Positions 34,010-45,480 of a stretch of DNA of 64,000 nucleotides are shown one piece after another. The notes under the pieces are model-generated. The model saw only the letters and a program-made list of their open reading frames with translations, was not told the origin of the DNA and did not search any database. Location: the NCBI GenBank assembly GCA_017163975.1, contig JAFFSR010000248.1, positions 1,196,501 to 1,260,500 on the forward strand. The letters run 5' to 3'. This DNA comes from Anastatus disparis. Lineage: Eukaryota > Arthropoda > Insecta > Hymenoptera > Eupelmidae. The position numbers were made by a program, and so were the translations under genes. How positions within the stretch are numbered: position 1 is the stretch's first letter; every line of letters starts with the position of its first letter.

Positions 34010-35059
34010 TTAAATAATACAGAATATGTTGAAAAGGAAAAAAGAAATGAAAGATTTGAACTATATGATTCTTCAACTTTAGGAGGTCATTCGGGAGTAA
34101 ATAGAACGTATAATCGAATTAAAAATAAGTATTTCTGGGAGAATCTTAAAATTGATATACAAAATCGTATTAAAAACTGTGAAATATGTCAGAGAAATAA
34201 ATTAAAAAGAAACAAAACAACCTATGATAATAACAGATACTCCAGAAAAAACATTCGATAAAATCTCATGAGATATTGTAGGGCCTCTTAATATAACTAA
34301 AAATAATAATAAATATATATTAACTATTCAAGATCATTTATCAAAATTTTTAATAGCTGTCGCGCTGAAAGATCAAACAGCAGAGACTATAGCCAACGCA
34401 TTTATAGAAAAATTTATTTGTATTTTTAGTTCACCAAAACTAGTACTTACAGATAAAGGTGCAAATTTTACAGGCAAATTAATAAAAGCTATTTCAAAAA
34501 GATTTAAATTTTAAAAAATAGAAACTACTGCCTTTCATCCACAATCTAATGGTTCATTAGAAAGGGCTCATCATCCTTTATGTGAATATTTAAAAAATTT
34601 TGCTGATAAAAATTAGAATGGGATGATTGGCTTGAACTTGCACAATTTAACTATAATACTAGTGTTCATTCAAGTCATAAATTTACGCCACATAAACTAG
34701 TTTTCGCCTACCCAGCTAGATTACCATCTAGTGATTCTTTAAAATCATCAGAAAAATTACAGATCTTCAATGACTATATAGAAAAATTATTAATAAATAT
34801 AAAAGATATTGCAAAAATAGCTCGTGAAAATTTAATACTATCAAAAGAAAAGTCTAAATTATATCACGATTGATTCACAAAACCTGTAGAATTTCAAATA
34901 GGTGATAAAGTATGGCTTATAAAAGAGCCAAAACCAGGTAAATTAGAAAAAATCAAAACCTGGGACCTTTTGAAGTATTAAAAGTCCACGAAAATAACAA
35001 TATCTTCATAGATTTTAAGGGTAGCTCAAAATTAGTTCATGCAAATAAATTAATTTTAC

Positions 35060-37881
35060 ATGAACGAAAAAATTAATATTATTTTATGTTTCAGAAACAA
35101 AAAGGAAAAGAAAAAAAAAGAAATGCTGTTCATTTTATTTATTTTATTATTTATTGTTAGAGAAAATGGTGCAATTATTGGATTTAATTGCGAATCTACG
35201 GATCCGATCATCACTACATATTCACTATTAGACACAGGAGAATGTGATTTTCAACAGGATAATATTACAATAACCAACTCTACAATAGAATTATTACAAA
35301 TAGCGGAATTTAAAAAAATTAAAGTTATACAGTGTAAAATAGAAATTCAAAAAATGGTTTTTTATTGCGGAATGTTCAGCCACTTTGGGTCCACTGCTAA
35401 TGCTTTGCAAGAATATCTGTACGAAATGAGCCATAAAAAATGTAAATTCATTCACGATACAGGAATCTTTAAATATGATAATATACATACTATAGCAGAC
35501 CTGAAAATAAATTCAACAAAAGTAGTTGGAATATACCTTGCAGGCTCAGTAAAGGATAAAACTTGCACAGGAGCTGCATACACGGACAATTTTGGATCTT
35601 GGGACAACGTTTTGGTACAGGGTCTTATAAGAATAACTTATTAGAAGAATACGCTCAAGTAAGTCTAAAAAATGATAAATTAAGATTAAATTCAGGGACT
35701 GTATGTAAATTTTCGGATCAACATGTCATTGATTCGCAAGCAGAGTATACTTTTTGGGAAAATTTCCCTACAGAAGAAGGGTTTAAAACACAATATGAAA
35801 CTTTATACAGAGGCCCTGCAACCATAATTAATTCACCTAATCAAAATCCTGTATATACTGTAAACACATAATCAATAACATTTTCTTTGTCCGCTGTAAA
35901 TAATGTAAAAATTTGCGATAGAATATTAACAAAAACGGAACACCCTAAATTATTCATTTTAGATATAGCTTATAATAAAATATTATTCGACGATAATACG
36001 TTAAGAAAAGATGTAACAAACTTACCAGGAGAGGCTATGAGCTTCGGGTTACAGATCTTGATGAAACTTTGAGATATGTTTTTAGGTACCAAAATATGAG
36101 TAAAGCCAGAGCGGTACGGTCTAACGCTTCGAAAAACTGAAATTATAGACGTTTCCAGTCTTATTTGAAGAAAAATGTAAAAAAAAAGCCTTAATTGAAG
36201 TGTGAATAATCCAGTCTAGAAATGTCTTTAATAAATCAACAGGGACTAAAATAAAAGTACAGAAAGCAAGCTTTAATTTGCCGTTTTCAGAATTGAAAAA
36301 TAATAATTAGAACCAGAGATATTTTCGTTCAAAGTTAAGAAGCAAGAAAGTACCAAAAATCATCTAAATTCTAAAGGACAGTGATTTTGTGATTTTTAGT
36401 ACTTTCTTGCTTCTTAACTTTAAACGAAAATATCTCTAGTTCTAATTATTATTTTTCAATTCTGAAAACGGCAAATTAAAGCTTGCTTTCTGTATTTTTA
36501 TTTTAGTCCCTATTGATTTATTAAAGACATTTCTAGACTAAATTATTCACACTTCAATGAAGAGCCTTTTTTACATTTTATTCTTCAAATAAGACTGGAA
36601 ACGTCTATAATTTCAGTTTTTCGAAGCGTTAGACCGTACTACTCTGGCTTTACTCATATTCTGATACCTAAAAATATATCCCAAAGTTTCGTCAAGATCT
36701 GTGACCGTAAGCTCATAGCCTCTCCTGGTTAGATTTATTTACATATATAAACTCAAAATTTGTATATATTGAAAAACATTTTAGGGCTGATCTCATAGAT
36801 TTATATTCTAACATTTTAAAAGAGAAATGCGAACTCGAAAAAAAAATTATACGTGAATCTCTATCCCTTGCATCCATAGCTCCCGACGAATTTGCCTTCA
36901 ATATCATGCAAAAACCAGGATATTTAGCTAAACTTGCCGGTGAAGCAGTACAGGTAATAAAATGTACGCCAGTAGAAGTCCAGCTATATCATACAAATAA
37001 ATGTTACATACAATTGCCTGTATCAACAAAAAATGGAACATGGTTTTTAACACCAAAGACACACATATCACTGAAAACAGGATCAGAAATAAATTGTAAT
37101 TCAATAATACCGCAATATTACAAAATTGGAGGAAATTGGATAAACCTTCTACCAAAACCAAGACCAACAAAAAATATAGTAAAAACTTTAAAACCAGATA
37201 CAAAGAGATCATGGACACCAGAAAAAATAACAACGTTGGCAACAAGCGAAATATACTCACAAGATGATTTACAAGAATTACAACAACATATCATGTTTCC
37301 TTTTGAAAAAGCAGCTCTACTTAATGCCATAGCGAGAGGAATACAGAGAGAACAAAACACACAAGTAGATCTATTAAATAATCTTCTTACAGAAAATACA
37401 TTATCTCATATCGCAGAGAATACTTGGAATAAATTAATAAATAAATAACAACATTTGGATCTATAAGCTCAGCCATAATAATGATATTAATTATTATTCA
37501 AATAATTAAATTTACTATAGACACAATTATAAGGGGCTATAATTGTTATAATATACCCTACACACTTTTTATGGCTGGTCTATTAATTTACTGGGAGCAA
37601 TTTTCAGCTCTATTACTCATTTAATGATTACATTAAAGAATAATCAAATAAAAAGGGAAACCAGGTATAAAGGAATTGAATCACAAGGAATAAAAATTGA
37701 GAAACAAGATATATCACAACCTATTCTTCAGCATCCTCTACCTAAACGAAACCTTACACCATTATCTAAACCAACCCCCCCACCTCTACCAGAGAAGTCA
37801 CCATATATTACTCCCACAAATAAATCTTCAATCCCAAAGCCACCAGAAAAAAAAGAGATTCTAGTGTTTAACATTATTTAA
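35060..37881 (+). pseudogene. env: LTR-2 envelope glycoprotein, broken
   Basis: Begins near 35060-35125 with a hydrophobic signal peptide (MLFILFILLFIVRENG) and a Cys-containing ectodomain (35160-36020). The ectodomain includes DTGECDFQQ, MVFYCGMFSH and the striking TCTGAAYTDNFGSWDNVLVQ. After the MITE at 36025-36728 it resumes with further ectodomain (36730-37440; QVIKCTPVEVQLYHTNKCYI). A membrane segment follows near 37450-37620. The Pro-rich cytoplasmic tail (37624-37881) contains PTPPPLPE, a possible SH3/WW or late-domain-like motif. No furin-type site typical of baculovirus F-like env is visible. The Cys/Trp pattern recalls chuvirus-like glycoproteins found in insect genomes, from memory only. 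Breaks at 35640, 35870, 36070 and 37446. Confidence 0.75.
36025..36728. repeat. TTA-flanked palindromic MITE inside env
   Basis: Ends CCAGGAGAGG and CCTCTCCTGG with arms of about 340 bp that are inverted copies. TTA lies on both sides (36022-36024 and 36729-36731), as expected for PIF/Harbinger-type insertion. It splits env in the ectodomain. Confidence 0.85.
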
Positions 37882-39020
37882 GATTAATCAATTATACAGA
37901 TTTTGTAATTTAATATATTCGAAATCAGCCCATAAATGTCATTCTATTAAATAAGCATTATCATATATATAATTAAATACATATAAATATAGCCGATAAA
38001 AATTTTCTGTTAGTTATAGAAACAATTATAAAACTTTTTAATTGTGATTTGAGATAAATCACATATACATAATATTCAAATATAACAAAAATTATACATA
38101 TTTCATTGTTTTGTGTTACATAAAAGAATGAATGACACTATGCGCGTGTGTAATTTACCTAAACGTGTCGATATCAATTGACATCGTAAGCATATTTGAG
38201 TTAACAATAAAAAAAAAACATATTATGGATGTACGATACACATCTATATAATATATTAAAGCGATTATAGATTTCATTTTTTTTTTGTTTATTTTTCTGT
38301 GTATCATTTATTTATATACTTTTGTAAGCACATATTTCATTTAAATTTTAAATATTATTCATCGAAATTTTAACTTTCTATTCATATAAGAAAGATAAAG
38401 AGGAAACTAAGATAATAAAAAAAAATTAATTATTCTACAAATTAATTTATTTAGCATATCATTATTTAAGAAATAATCTAACAAAGGGATATAAAATCAA
38501 GTTACAATAGAACTATAATACTTTAAGTTTATTAGGAATTCTATGTTCGTTGTAAAACAATCTTTTTGTTTTATTTGCTGAATCGATTCCGATTCAACTT
38601 TGTGCGGGAAGGGGTGAATGACACTAATCATATGTTATTCATATATTTATTCAAGCATTATTAAAACATAGCATATTTCAGATTCATATTTTTAAAATTA
38701 AAGAAAAAAAAACAAAAGGATTGTTATAATTAAATTTATAAAAATAATCAAAGTAAAGTTTATAATTCATCAAATAACTTAGCATTATTAATAAATTATG
38801 AATTTAAAAATATTTGAATTCAACTTTGATTTATAACTTATAAATTTTTATCTTTATATTATTATTAAATAAAATAAGGATAAGGAATATGATATGGGGA
38901 AAATAAATGAAAACAATATTTATTTTAATAATATGTGTATATATATTTTAAGAAAAAAGGAAAGAAAAGAGAAGAGAGGAAATTTATATATAAAATAAAT
39001 TAATATAGAGTGGGAGATAT
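37882..39020. other. LTR-2 3' region, non-coding AT-rich
   Basis: No frame in the sense direction. It separates env from the antisense ORF. Confidence 0.5.
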
Positions 39021-39339
39021 CTAATCCCACCTCTTTCCATGAAATGGAATAACCTCAGGATCAATATCTTCCCAGGGATTGATTTGGCGAGGATGATTTG
39101 GAAACAGTTGTCCAGTACTAACAATGTTGGTTCCGTCGAATATTTTAAATTCATTCTGGAAGACTCCCATCGTCATCCTACGACCCCTTACTATTACTAT
39201 CCGGGTCTCATGTTTCAAAAGCAATCCTAAATCTCACACATCAGAGGAAATTGGGGTATGATTCCCGGACCACCATAGATCATTATAATCTCTATTCATG
39301 GCCCGGAACAACCTTGTTAGTCGCCAATCTCGAAACTGT
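39021..39339 (-). pseudogene. Antisense ORF in LTR-2 3' region, apparently spliced
   Basis: On the minus strand a pyrimidine tract and AG (poly-T then ACAG before 39339) look like a 3' splice site. The following frame reads FRDWRLTRLFRAMNRDYNDL, then, past a TGA near 39233, a 67-codon segment. The segment includes RIVIVRGRRMTMGV, VFQNEFKIFDGTNIV and PWEDIDPEVIPFHGKRW before a stop at 39021. Composition and the W/P-rich motif look like real protein and unlike the AT-rich surroundings. I do not recognise it with certainty. It would be a regulatory or accessory gene transcribed from the 3' LTR side. The internal stop means this copy is probably dead. Confidence 0.5.
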
Positions 39340-39961
39340 AAAAAAAAAAAAAATAATAATAATTTATTAAAAGTTTAAATGTCAATTTTTTTATTAAGTT
39401 CAATTTTAATATGTTAAAATGTAAAATGTCAATAGCATTTACGCAGATTTGAGTGTACTGTCTCCTCGGATACATGGTAATAATTGATAAAAAACAAATA
39501 CAAACTAGCTCTTAAATACCCGAAAAAGAGCAACGAAAATTAATAGTAACATAAAAAAATAGACATGTCAGTAGCATACATTTTTTTACTTTGCTGAATC
39601 GTAATCATAATGTCATCAACCCATGTTCTACAAAAATTAATAACCCGAATCATTGTATAAAACTTTAATCGATGTTAATTATAAATAGATTTTAACAATA
39701 ATTAATCAGTAACTGTTTTCAGATTTTTTATGTTGCTTTTGTTTCAATAAGCAACATCTTTGAGCCCCAAGGTATTATGTCATAAAACGTACCCTTCTGT
39801 TGGCCACTCATAAAAAAATAATAATGAATACATATACAGTTCCTGATTAATTTTTTAGATTTTAATCGTAATATTGTAAATGTTCAACAATTGACCTATC
39901 TTTTATTTTTTTTGTTTTCGATCGCCTATCCTACCGATATGCAATCTCCTGAGCACCGAGG
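39340..39961. other. LTR-2 sequence before the 3' LTR
   Basis: Non-coding. TGAGCCCCAAGGTATTATGT near 39754 resembles TGAGCACCGAGGTGTTACGT at the LTR boundary (39949), a possible partial duplication of the LTR edge. No clean polypurine tract is evident. Confidence 0.4.
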
Positions 39962-40755
39962 TGTTACGTCATAAGCGTATCGTTTTTATTAACATTGGTA
40001 AATCAAATTCCTCAGTTATTGAACAGTTGCATTATTTCATTGTGAAGCGAAATTAAGTAGATCATAAGAAAAGAATCGAAACGTATGTTTCGAAATTTCA
40101 AAATGAATTTTACAAATCCTAAAAACATTACGAAACATATTATCAAAATTTAAGAAAATTTATAAATAAAAATTGATGTAAAAGACAATAAATCTCATAA
40201 ACAAATATGAGTATAAAAGCTAAATGAAACAAATGACATTCGGGACATTACCCCGGGTTTCTTATTGGTAATACGTTTACACTGCCCGTCAAGTTCTATA
40301 TTTCAAAGCAATTGCTATTACTAAATATACATATATCAATTATTAAAATATATACGCGCATAAAAATCAATTGTATCAAAAGTGTTAAAAGATATCAATA
40401 AACCTCGAGGATCTATTTACATATTGTGCCTATTCATTTGTCTGCCCATACCCAGCATCAATCTACTGAGAAATACTACAAGGTAAGAATTTATAATTAT
40501 TCAATAAACTCTTTATTTCAAGAATCAAGTTTGTCCTTTAATAATATTCAATCGTGAGAGCGATTTCGTTCAATTAAATATTGGTGGAGTTTTTCCACCA
40601 CTAGATTCATACATTTTTATCTTTATGACATACATTTTATAAATAAATTCAATATTTTAAACAAACATAATTTATATATATTCAATGCAATTAAAAAATA
40701 TAATTAAATAACATATACACTTTTATTTAATCCTGGTGCAAGCCAGGACTTAACA
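39962..40755 (+). repeat. LTR-2 3' LTR
   Basis: Same length as the 5' LTR and about 96% identical by eye. The TATAAAAG box is at 40212-40219. It is followed by TAGC (target duplication) and the reading frame of the interrupted transposase-like gene. Confidence 0.93.
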
Positions 40756-41116
40756 TAGCAATGACTTCTTTTTTCATTAAAGTAGATTGAAATGCATCAC
40801 GTTTACGTATATCATATTCTTCAGCGTCTTTTAGGAGATCCATTCTTCTATATGAATTAAAACGTTGATGTTGTGTTTTGAAATCTGTAAACACCGCCAT
40901 AGAATTTTGAAACGTATCATCTATTATATTTAAAATTTCTTTCGAGCAATTTTGTAGCGAGCATTTAATTTGTTGTTTAATAAAAAGTGCATATTTATCA
41001 CTAAAATCTATCGTTGCATCAATAACATCTTGAACAACATTTTGTGGAATACACGGCTCATTATAAAAATTTAAAATAAGATGTAACAATTCAGTTTTTG
41101 AATCTATAAAAGACAT
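40756..41116 (-). pseudogene. Transposase-like gene, N-terminal part
   Basis: An open minus-strand frame from ATG at 41116 runs into the LTR-2 boundary with KDAEEYDIRKRDAFQSTLMK followed by KEVIAM. The region is helical and includes LHLILNFYNEPCIPQNVVQD. It continues across LTR-2 and the MITE in the sequence left of 22782, where the next recognisable motif is LLLEIPGVFN. Its upstream start is uncertain, as an earlier exon could join at AG near 41136. The family is the same tentative transposon-derived one as 21008-22781. Confidence 0.65.
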
Positions 41117-41935
41117 TGTCTTACAAAATGTTTTATTTTACTATAAATTGTTAAAAATACAAAAAAAATAGTATCGCAAAAAGTTTTAATCTAATGTATA
41201 TATTATAAATATTTGAACAAATCGAAAAAATATTTTCTATAATATAAAGAGCTAATCTGGCAAAGCATTCAAATCGTCTATTGGACCAGAAACTTTTCTA
41301 TACGTTTTTTTGTTGAAACGGTAAATTCCACTAATAATATAACAAGATATTTAAAAAGAATATCAATGGCGTCAGAAAGTTAACCAGATGAAACTTCGAA
41401 GGTATTATTGTCAATTACAATATATATCTTGACTAAATCACTCATGCAAAAGGTTTCCCACAATGGCTACGTATGGTTGAATAATATTTGTTTCTTTCTC
41501 ATTCTGTTGTTTTTTTTGTCGATATGCAGTAAAATTTTCTTCAAACTGTAAATCAAAATAGCAAATTTAAAAAAGAAGAAGATAATATTGTTTTCACTAT
41601 TGAATATAGAAATATTTATTATGTTTATTATTTGTACTATTAAATTAACAGAAACATGATTTTTAATATGCTAAAAAAATTTTTTCATATAAGTTATTTG
41701 TGAAATTTCATAATTATATTAAAAAAAGTTCAAATACCAATCATATGTTATGTATAAATCTTTAAAATCAAATGTGCAAGGACCACCGCAATACATGCAT
41801 TTATCTTTATTGATTTGCATTAGATATGCATAAAAAAATCAGAAAATAACATCAATATATAGTATAAATTACTCCGTTTTAAATTACTACTATTATATTA
41901 AAGTGAAGAATTGAGACTTTTTTTCTTACGTACAT
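41117..41935. other. Possible further remnants of the same transposon; otherwise nothing
   Basis: On the minus strand, 41560-41270 translates in pieces (QQNEKETNIIQPYVAIVGNL, then SDAIDILFKYLVILLVEF) that look like decayed protein, probably from the same element as the transposase-like gene. No intact frame. Confidence 0.3.
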
Positions 41936-41944
41936 ATCTTTTGC

Positions 41945-42054
41945 ATTATTGTCACATACATACGTACACATACACACATATATACACATACACACATACA
42001 CACATATACATACACATACACACATATACATACACATACACACATATACATACT
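41945..42054. repeat. CACATA/TATACA microsatellite
   Basis: Tandem CACATACACACATATACATA-type units. The 88-codon frame across it is an artefact. Confidence 0.85.
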
Positions 42055-42429
42055 AGAGCCGGACTACCGCCTACGCCAACAACGCCATGGCGTAAGGCGG
42101 CAGCATCTAAAGGGCGGCAGCTTCAGAAAAAAAAATTTTTAAATATCAAGAAATTTATCAATATTTTTCAAAAATAATTCTGATTAAAAAACATGAATAT
42201 AAACATAATAGATGAAAAATAATATATTATACATTTGGGAATCATTTTTTTTTCAATAATCAATTTGTTTAGAATTTATATGGAATAAAATAATTTACGC
42301 TGTGTTGAAATTATTTGAAAATTATTATCAAATATGAAATGACGTAAAATATCAATAACTACAGTAATACTTTACGTGATTTTTTACAGCAAATTCATCG
42401 ATAAGCATTTCCCCCGTTAAAAAAGTTCG

Positions 42430-43500
42430 AATAGACTTTTTTTGGAAATCCACGTTGGATTTCCAATTAGAATTCCAATGAGATTTGCAATTGTAAATTC
42501 TGAAGAAAATTTTAATCATAAACATAAGGGATGACAAATTTTTAATACATTTTTTTAAGTATTTTGTTCACAATTTATGTTGGATTTTTAATTAGAATTC
42601 CAATAAAAGTTCTCATTGCAATTTCTAATTGAAATTTAAATAAAATTATAAATATAATTAAAACAATATATTTTAACAATAAAGAAAAGGGAAATGTTAA
42701 ACTTACGACAGATGTTTTCTACACTATAAATTTCTATGTCGATATAATTTATGTTTCATTTTTAACCTTTAGACTGCGGGAAAATTTTAGTACTGAACGA
42801 CCTTTTATAAAGTGCAAAATGTATACATTAGATCATTGGATTTTTCAGGTAGAGTCCCCACCCTGACTGCTGGTCGATAAATCGACCACCCCCGCAGGCA
42901 ACAGGTTAACTACATTCGCAATCGTGATATCATATATTATTTTATTATATTATTATTTTATTTTATCATATCATCCCGTTTAATTAGTAAAAACAATAAT
43001 TTTAGCCATAATTTTATTCCTTGGTCTTTTATTATTTTTTTTTATTTTGGTGTATTTTATTTTTTTCACATGTACTTTTTATTAATACTTTAATAAAGTT
43101 ATATACATGAAGTATATAAAATAATACAAGCTATTATTAAAAAAGGACACATATATATGACCTGCTTATTAGTTATTGATATGTAAGCCCTATGACTTAA
43201 TTAAAAATAATAGTATCATGTTAACTGTTTAAATATTGATTAAATAATAATTTTTATTATTTTATACGTTTCATGTATATATCTTGATGAAAGTATTAAT
43301 AAAAAGTACTGTTTTTAATTATATTTATAATTTTATTAAAAATCAAATTAGAAATCTTATTGGGATTTCAATTGAAAATCCAACCTTTTTAATATATTTA
43401 TTTAAAAATTTTTTGGGAATCCGTAATCCCTTATGTTCATGATAAAATTTTTTTTCAGAAATAACAATTACAAATCTCATTGAAATTCCTATTGGAAGCT
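42430..43500. repeat. Inverted repeats of a possible 1.1-kb MITE
   Basis: The block 42437-42620 (with CCAATTAGAATTCCAATGAG and CATAAGGGAT) returns in reverse complement at 43340-43500. The centre (42620-43330) is AT-rich and non-coding. Ends and target duplication are not fixed. Confidence 0.5.
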
Positions 43501-43822
43501 TACCGTTTTCTTCCATGGAAGCTTCCTAAATGCTTTCATTCAATCTTTCTTGAAGCAAAGTGCGCGGGATATTTGACGCTTCCATGGAAGCTTCTGTGCT
43601 ATGTGGGTAGCGTATATACAGATAACAATGTTTAACTTTGTAGAATTTACTCCATCAATTGTTTGGTTGAATAAATTAATGAATAAATAAATAAATGAAT
43701 TGAGTATTATAATTAATTATGCATATAAAATATAATATTAACTAATGAAAATGAGTAATTTAAATGAAATATTAATCAAATATTATAAATACATTATTTA
43801 AAAAATACAATAATAAAGTTAT

Positions 43823-44036
43823 CTTAAGGTGATTACGGAAATTAGGTTAAATTTCATTTCGTAGTTTACAAATTACCTTTTAGTTTTTAAAACTTTTTGG
43901 CTTTTTTAGTTTTCCACCATTCTACGGATTATAATGAAAGGTAGAAAATTAAAAAAATCTGAAATATTTTACATATTGAAAGAGTAATTTGTAAACTCAA
44001 AAATAAAACCTAACCTAAAATCCGAAGTCACCTCAA
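43823..44036. repeat. Short hairpin MITE
   Basis: TTAAGGTGATTACGG at the left is the imperfect inverse of CCGAAGTCACCTCAA at the right, with similar inner arms (TTTACAAATTA against TAATTTGTAAA). Confidence 0.5.
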
Positions 44037-44129
44037 TGATTTAAAAAATTTTCAATTTCCTTAAAGGGGCAGCACTAGTTGATTGGCGTAGGAGTGGCAG
44101 CAGCTCACTTAAATACACATACATACATA

Positions 44130-44888
44130 CGCAATATCCGTCTCTCCGTCTCCGTCCCTCCATCTCTGTCTCCATTCCTTCGTCTCCGTCCCTCCGTCTC
44201 TGTCTCCATTCCTCCGTCTCTGTCTCCGTCTCTATTTCTTCGTCCCCGTCTCTCCATCTCTATTTCTCTGTTTCCGTCTCCGTCTCTGCGTCTCCGTATC
44301 TCTGTCTCCGTCTCTCCATCACCATCTCTCCGTCTTCGTCTTTTCGTCTCTGTCTCTCCGTCTGTATGTCTCCATCTCCATGTTTTCGTTTTCTTCCCGC
44401 CGTCTCTGTCTTTTTGTCTCCGTCTCTTTGTCTTCGTTTTTCGGTCTCCTTACCTCCGTCACAGTTTCTCTGTCTCCGTCTCCGTTCCTCCATCTCTTTG
44501 TTTCTGTTTCTTCGTCTCCGTCCCTCCGTCTCTGTCTCCATTCCTCCGTCTCTGTCTCCGTCTCTATTTCTTCGTCCCCGTCTCTCCATCTCTCCGTCTC
44601 CGTCTCTCCATCTCTATTTCTCCGTTTCCGTCTCCGTCTCTGCGTCTCCGTATCTCTGTCTCCGTCTCTCCATCACCATCTCTCCGTCTTCGTCTTTTCG
44701 TCTCTGTCTCTCCATCTGTATGTCTCCATCTCCATGTTTTCGTCTTCTTCCCTCCGTCTCTGTGTTTTTGTCTCCGTCTCTTTGTCTTCGTTTTTCCGTC
44801 TCCTTACCTCCGTCACAGTTTCTCTGTCTCCGTCTCCGTTCCTCCATCTCTTTTTTTCTGTTTCTCCGTCTTCGTCTCTTTATCTCAG
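44130..44888. repeat. Pyrimidine-rich CGTCTC minisatellite with ~354-bp higher-order unit
   Basis: CGTCTC/TGTCTC hexamers and variants fill the block, all pyrimidine-rich on the plus strand. A longer unit repeats at a spacing of about 354 bp (for example TCTGCGTCTCCGTATCTCTG at 44285 and 44639). Long Ser/Pro-type frames on the plus strand and Arg/Glu-type frames on the minus strand are products of the repeat. Confidence 0.85.
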
Positions 44889-44889
44889 C

Positions 44890-45480
44890 ACTGAAAACTG
44901 CAACCGTGAATTCTCAATTACACAACGCTTACAATAGCAGCTGCGTTTTTTTAACCACACAGCGCTCAAAATAACAGCCGCAAATTTGTAACAACATAGC
45001 GTTCAAGATAATATTTGTGAATTCTTCATTACACAGCGCTTACAATAGCAGCCGCGTTTTTTTAACCACACAGCGCTCGGAATAGCAGCCGCGAATTTGT
45101 TATTGCACGGCGCTTACAATACTTGTTGTGTTTAACTACACGGCACTTACAATAGCAGCCGCGTTTTTTTATCCATACAGTGCTCAAAATCGCTACCACT
45201 AATTTTTAATAACACTACGCTTACAATAGTTGTTGCGTTTTTCATCTTTAGCTCTTAAAATAGCAGTCGCGTTTTTTGAACCAGATAGTTCTCTGAAAAG
45301 TAGTCGCGAATTTCTAATTAAACAGCGCTTAAAGTAGTTTTAGCTTTTTTCCCCATCACAGCACTTACAATAAAAGCCATATGTTTCTTAACCACACAGT
45401 TTATGAAAAAAGAATCGCGTTTTTTCAATGGCACAGAACTAAAAATAGCAGCCGTTTTTTATAACCACACAGTGCTAAAC
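44890..45480. repeat. Degenerate ~50-bp minisatellite
   Basis: Units of the form CACAGCGCTTACAATAGCAG followed by CCGCGTTTTTTTAACCA recur about ten to twelve times with increasing divergence to the right. Confidence 0.75.

Larger units (their letters stand above)
30430..35050 (+). pseudogene. pol: LTR-2 pol (protease, RT, RNase H, integrase), broken
   Basis: Protease (LLIDTGAHLNII, about 30815) is followed by a broken RT. Its finger and palm blocks (VVKKKPGPDG near 31450, LPFGLTNSPRTFM near 31705) are followed by the YVMFI catalytic area, cut by a stop at about 31800. A 333-codon frame (31916-32917) holds the RT thumb/connection and RNase H (IITTDASGYALGAILSQ). The integrase zinc region (HSGVNRTYNRI ... 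CEICQRNK) lies at 34080-34200. The catalytic core with VLTDKGANF and HPQSNGSLERAH is at about 34270-34580, in another frame with stops. Two TTAA MITEs (33231-34009) interrupt pol between RNase H and integrase. Not functional. Confidence 0.88.
23317..40755 (+). mobile_element. Envelope-bearing Ty3/gypsy element LTR-2, old and multiply invaded
   Basis: Direct repeats 23317-24110 and 39962-40755 (794 bp each, TGTTACG...TTAACA) are flanked by TAGC duplications (23313-23316 and 40756-40759). I count about 30 differences between the LTRs by eye (about 96% identity), so it is older than LTR-1. The order is gag, protease, RT, RNase H, integrase, env, 3' non-coding region with an antisense ORF, LTR. 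All ORFs are broken by stops and frameshifts. Four DNA elements lie inside: 24549-27484, 33231-33634, 33639-34009 and 36025-36728. Without them the element would be about 13 kb. It inserted into the transposase-like gene whose halves lie on either side. Confidence 0.93.

Noticed and set aside
44079..44974. Long Ser/Pro- and Arg/Glu-type ORFs
   Set aside because: They are translations of the CGTCTC minisatellite, open in several frames on both strands.
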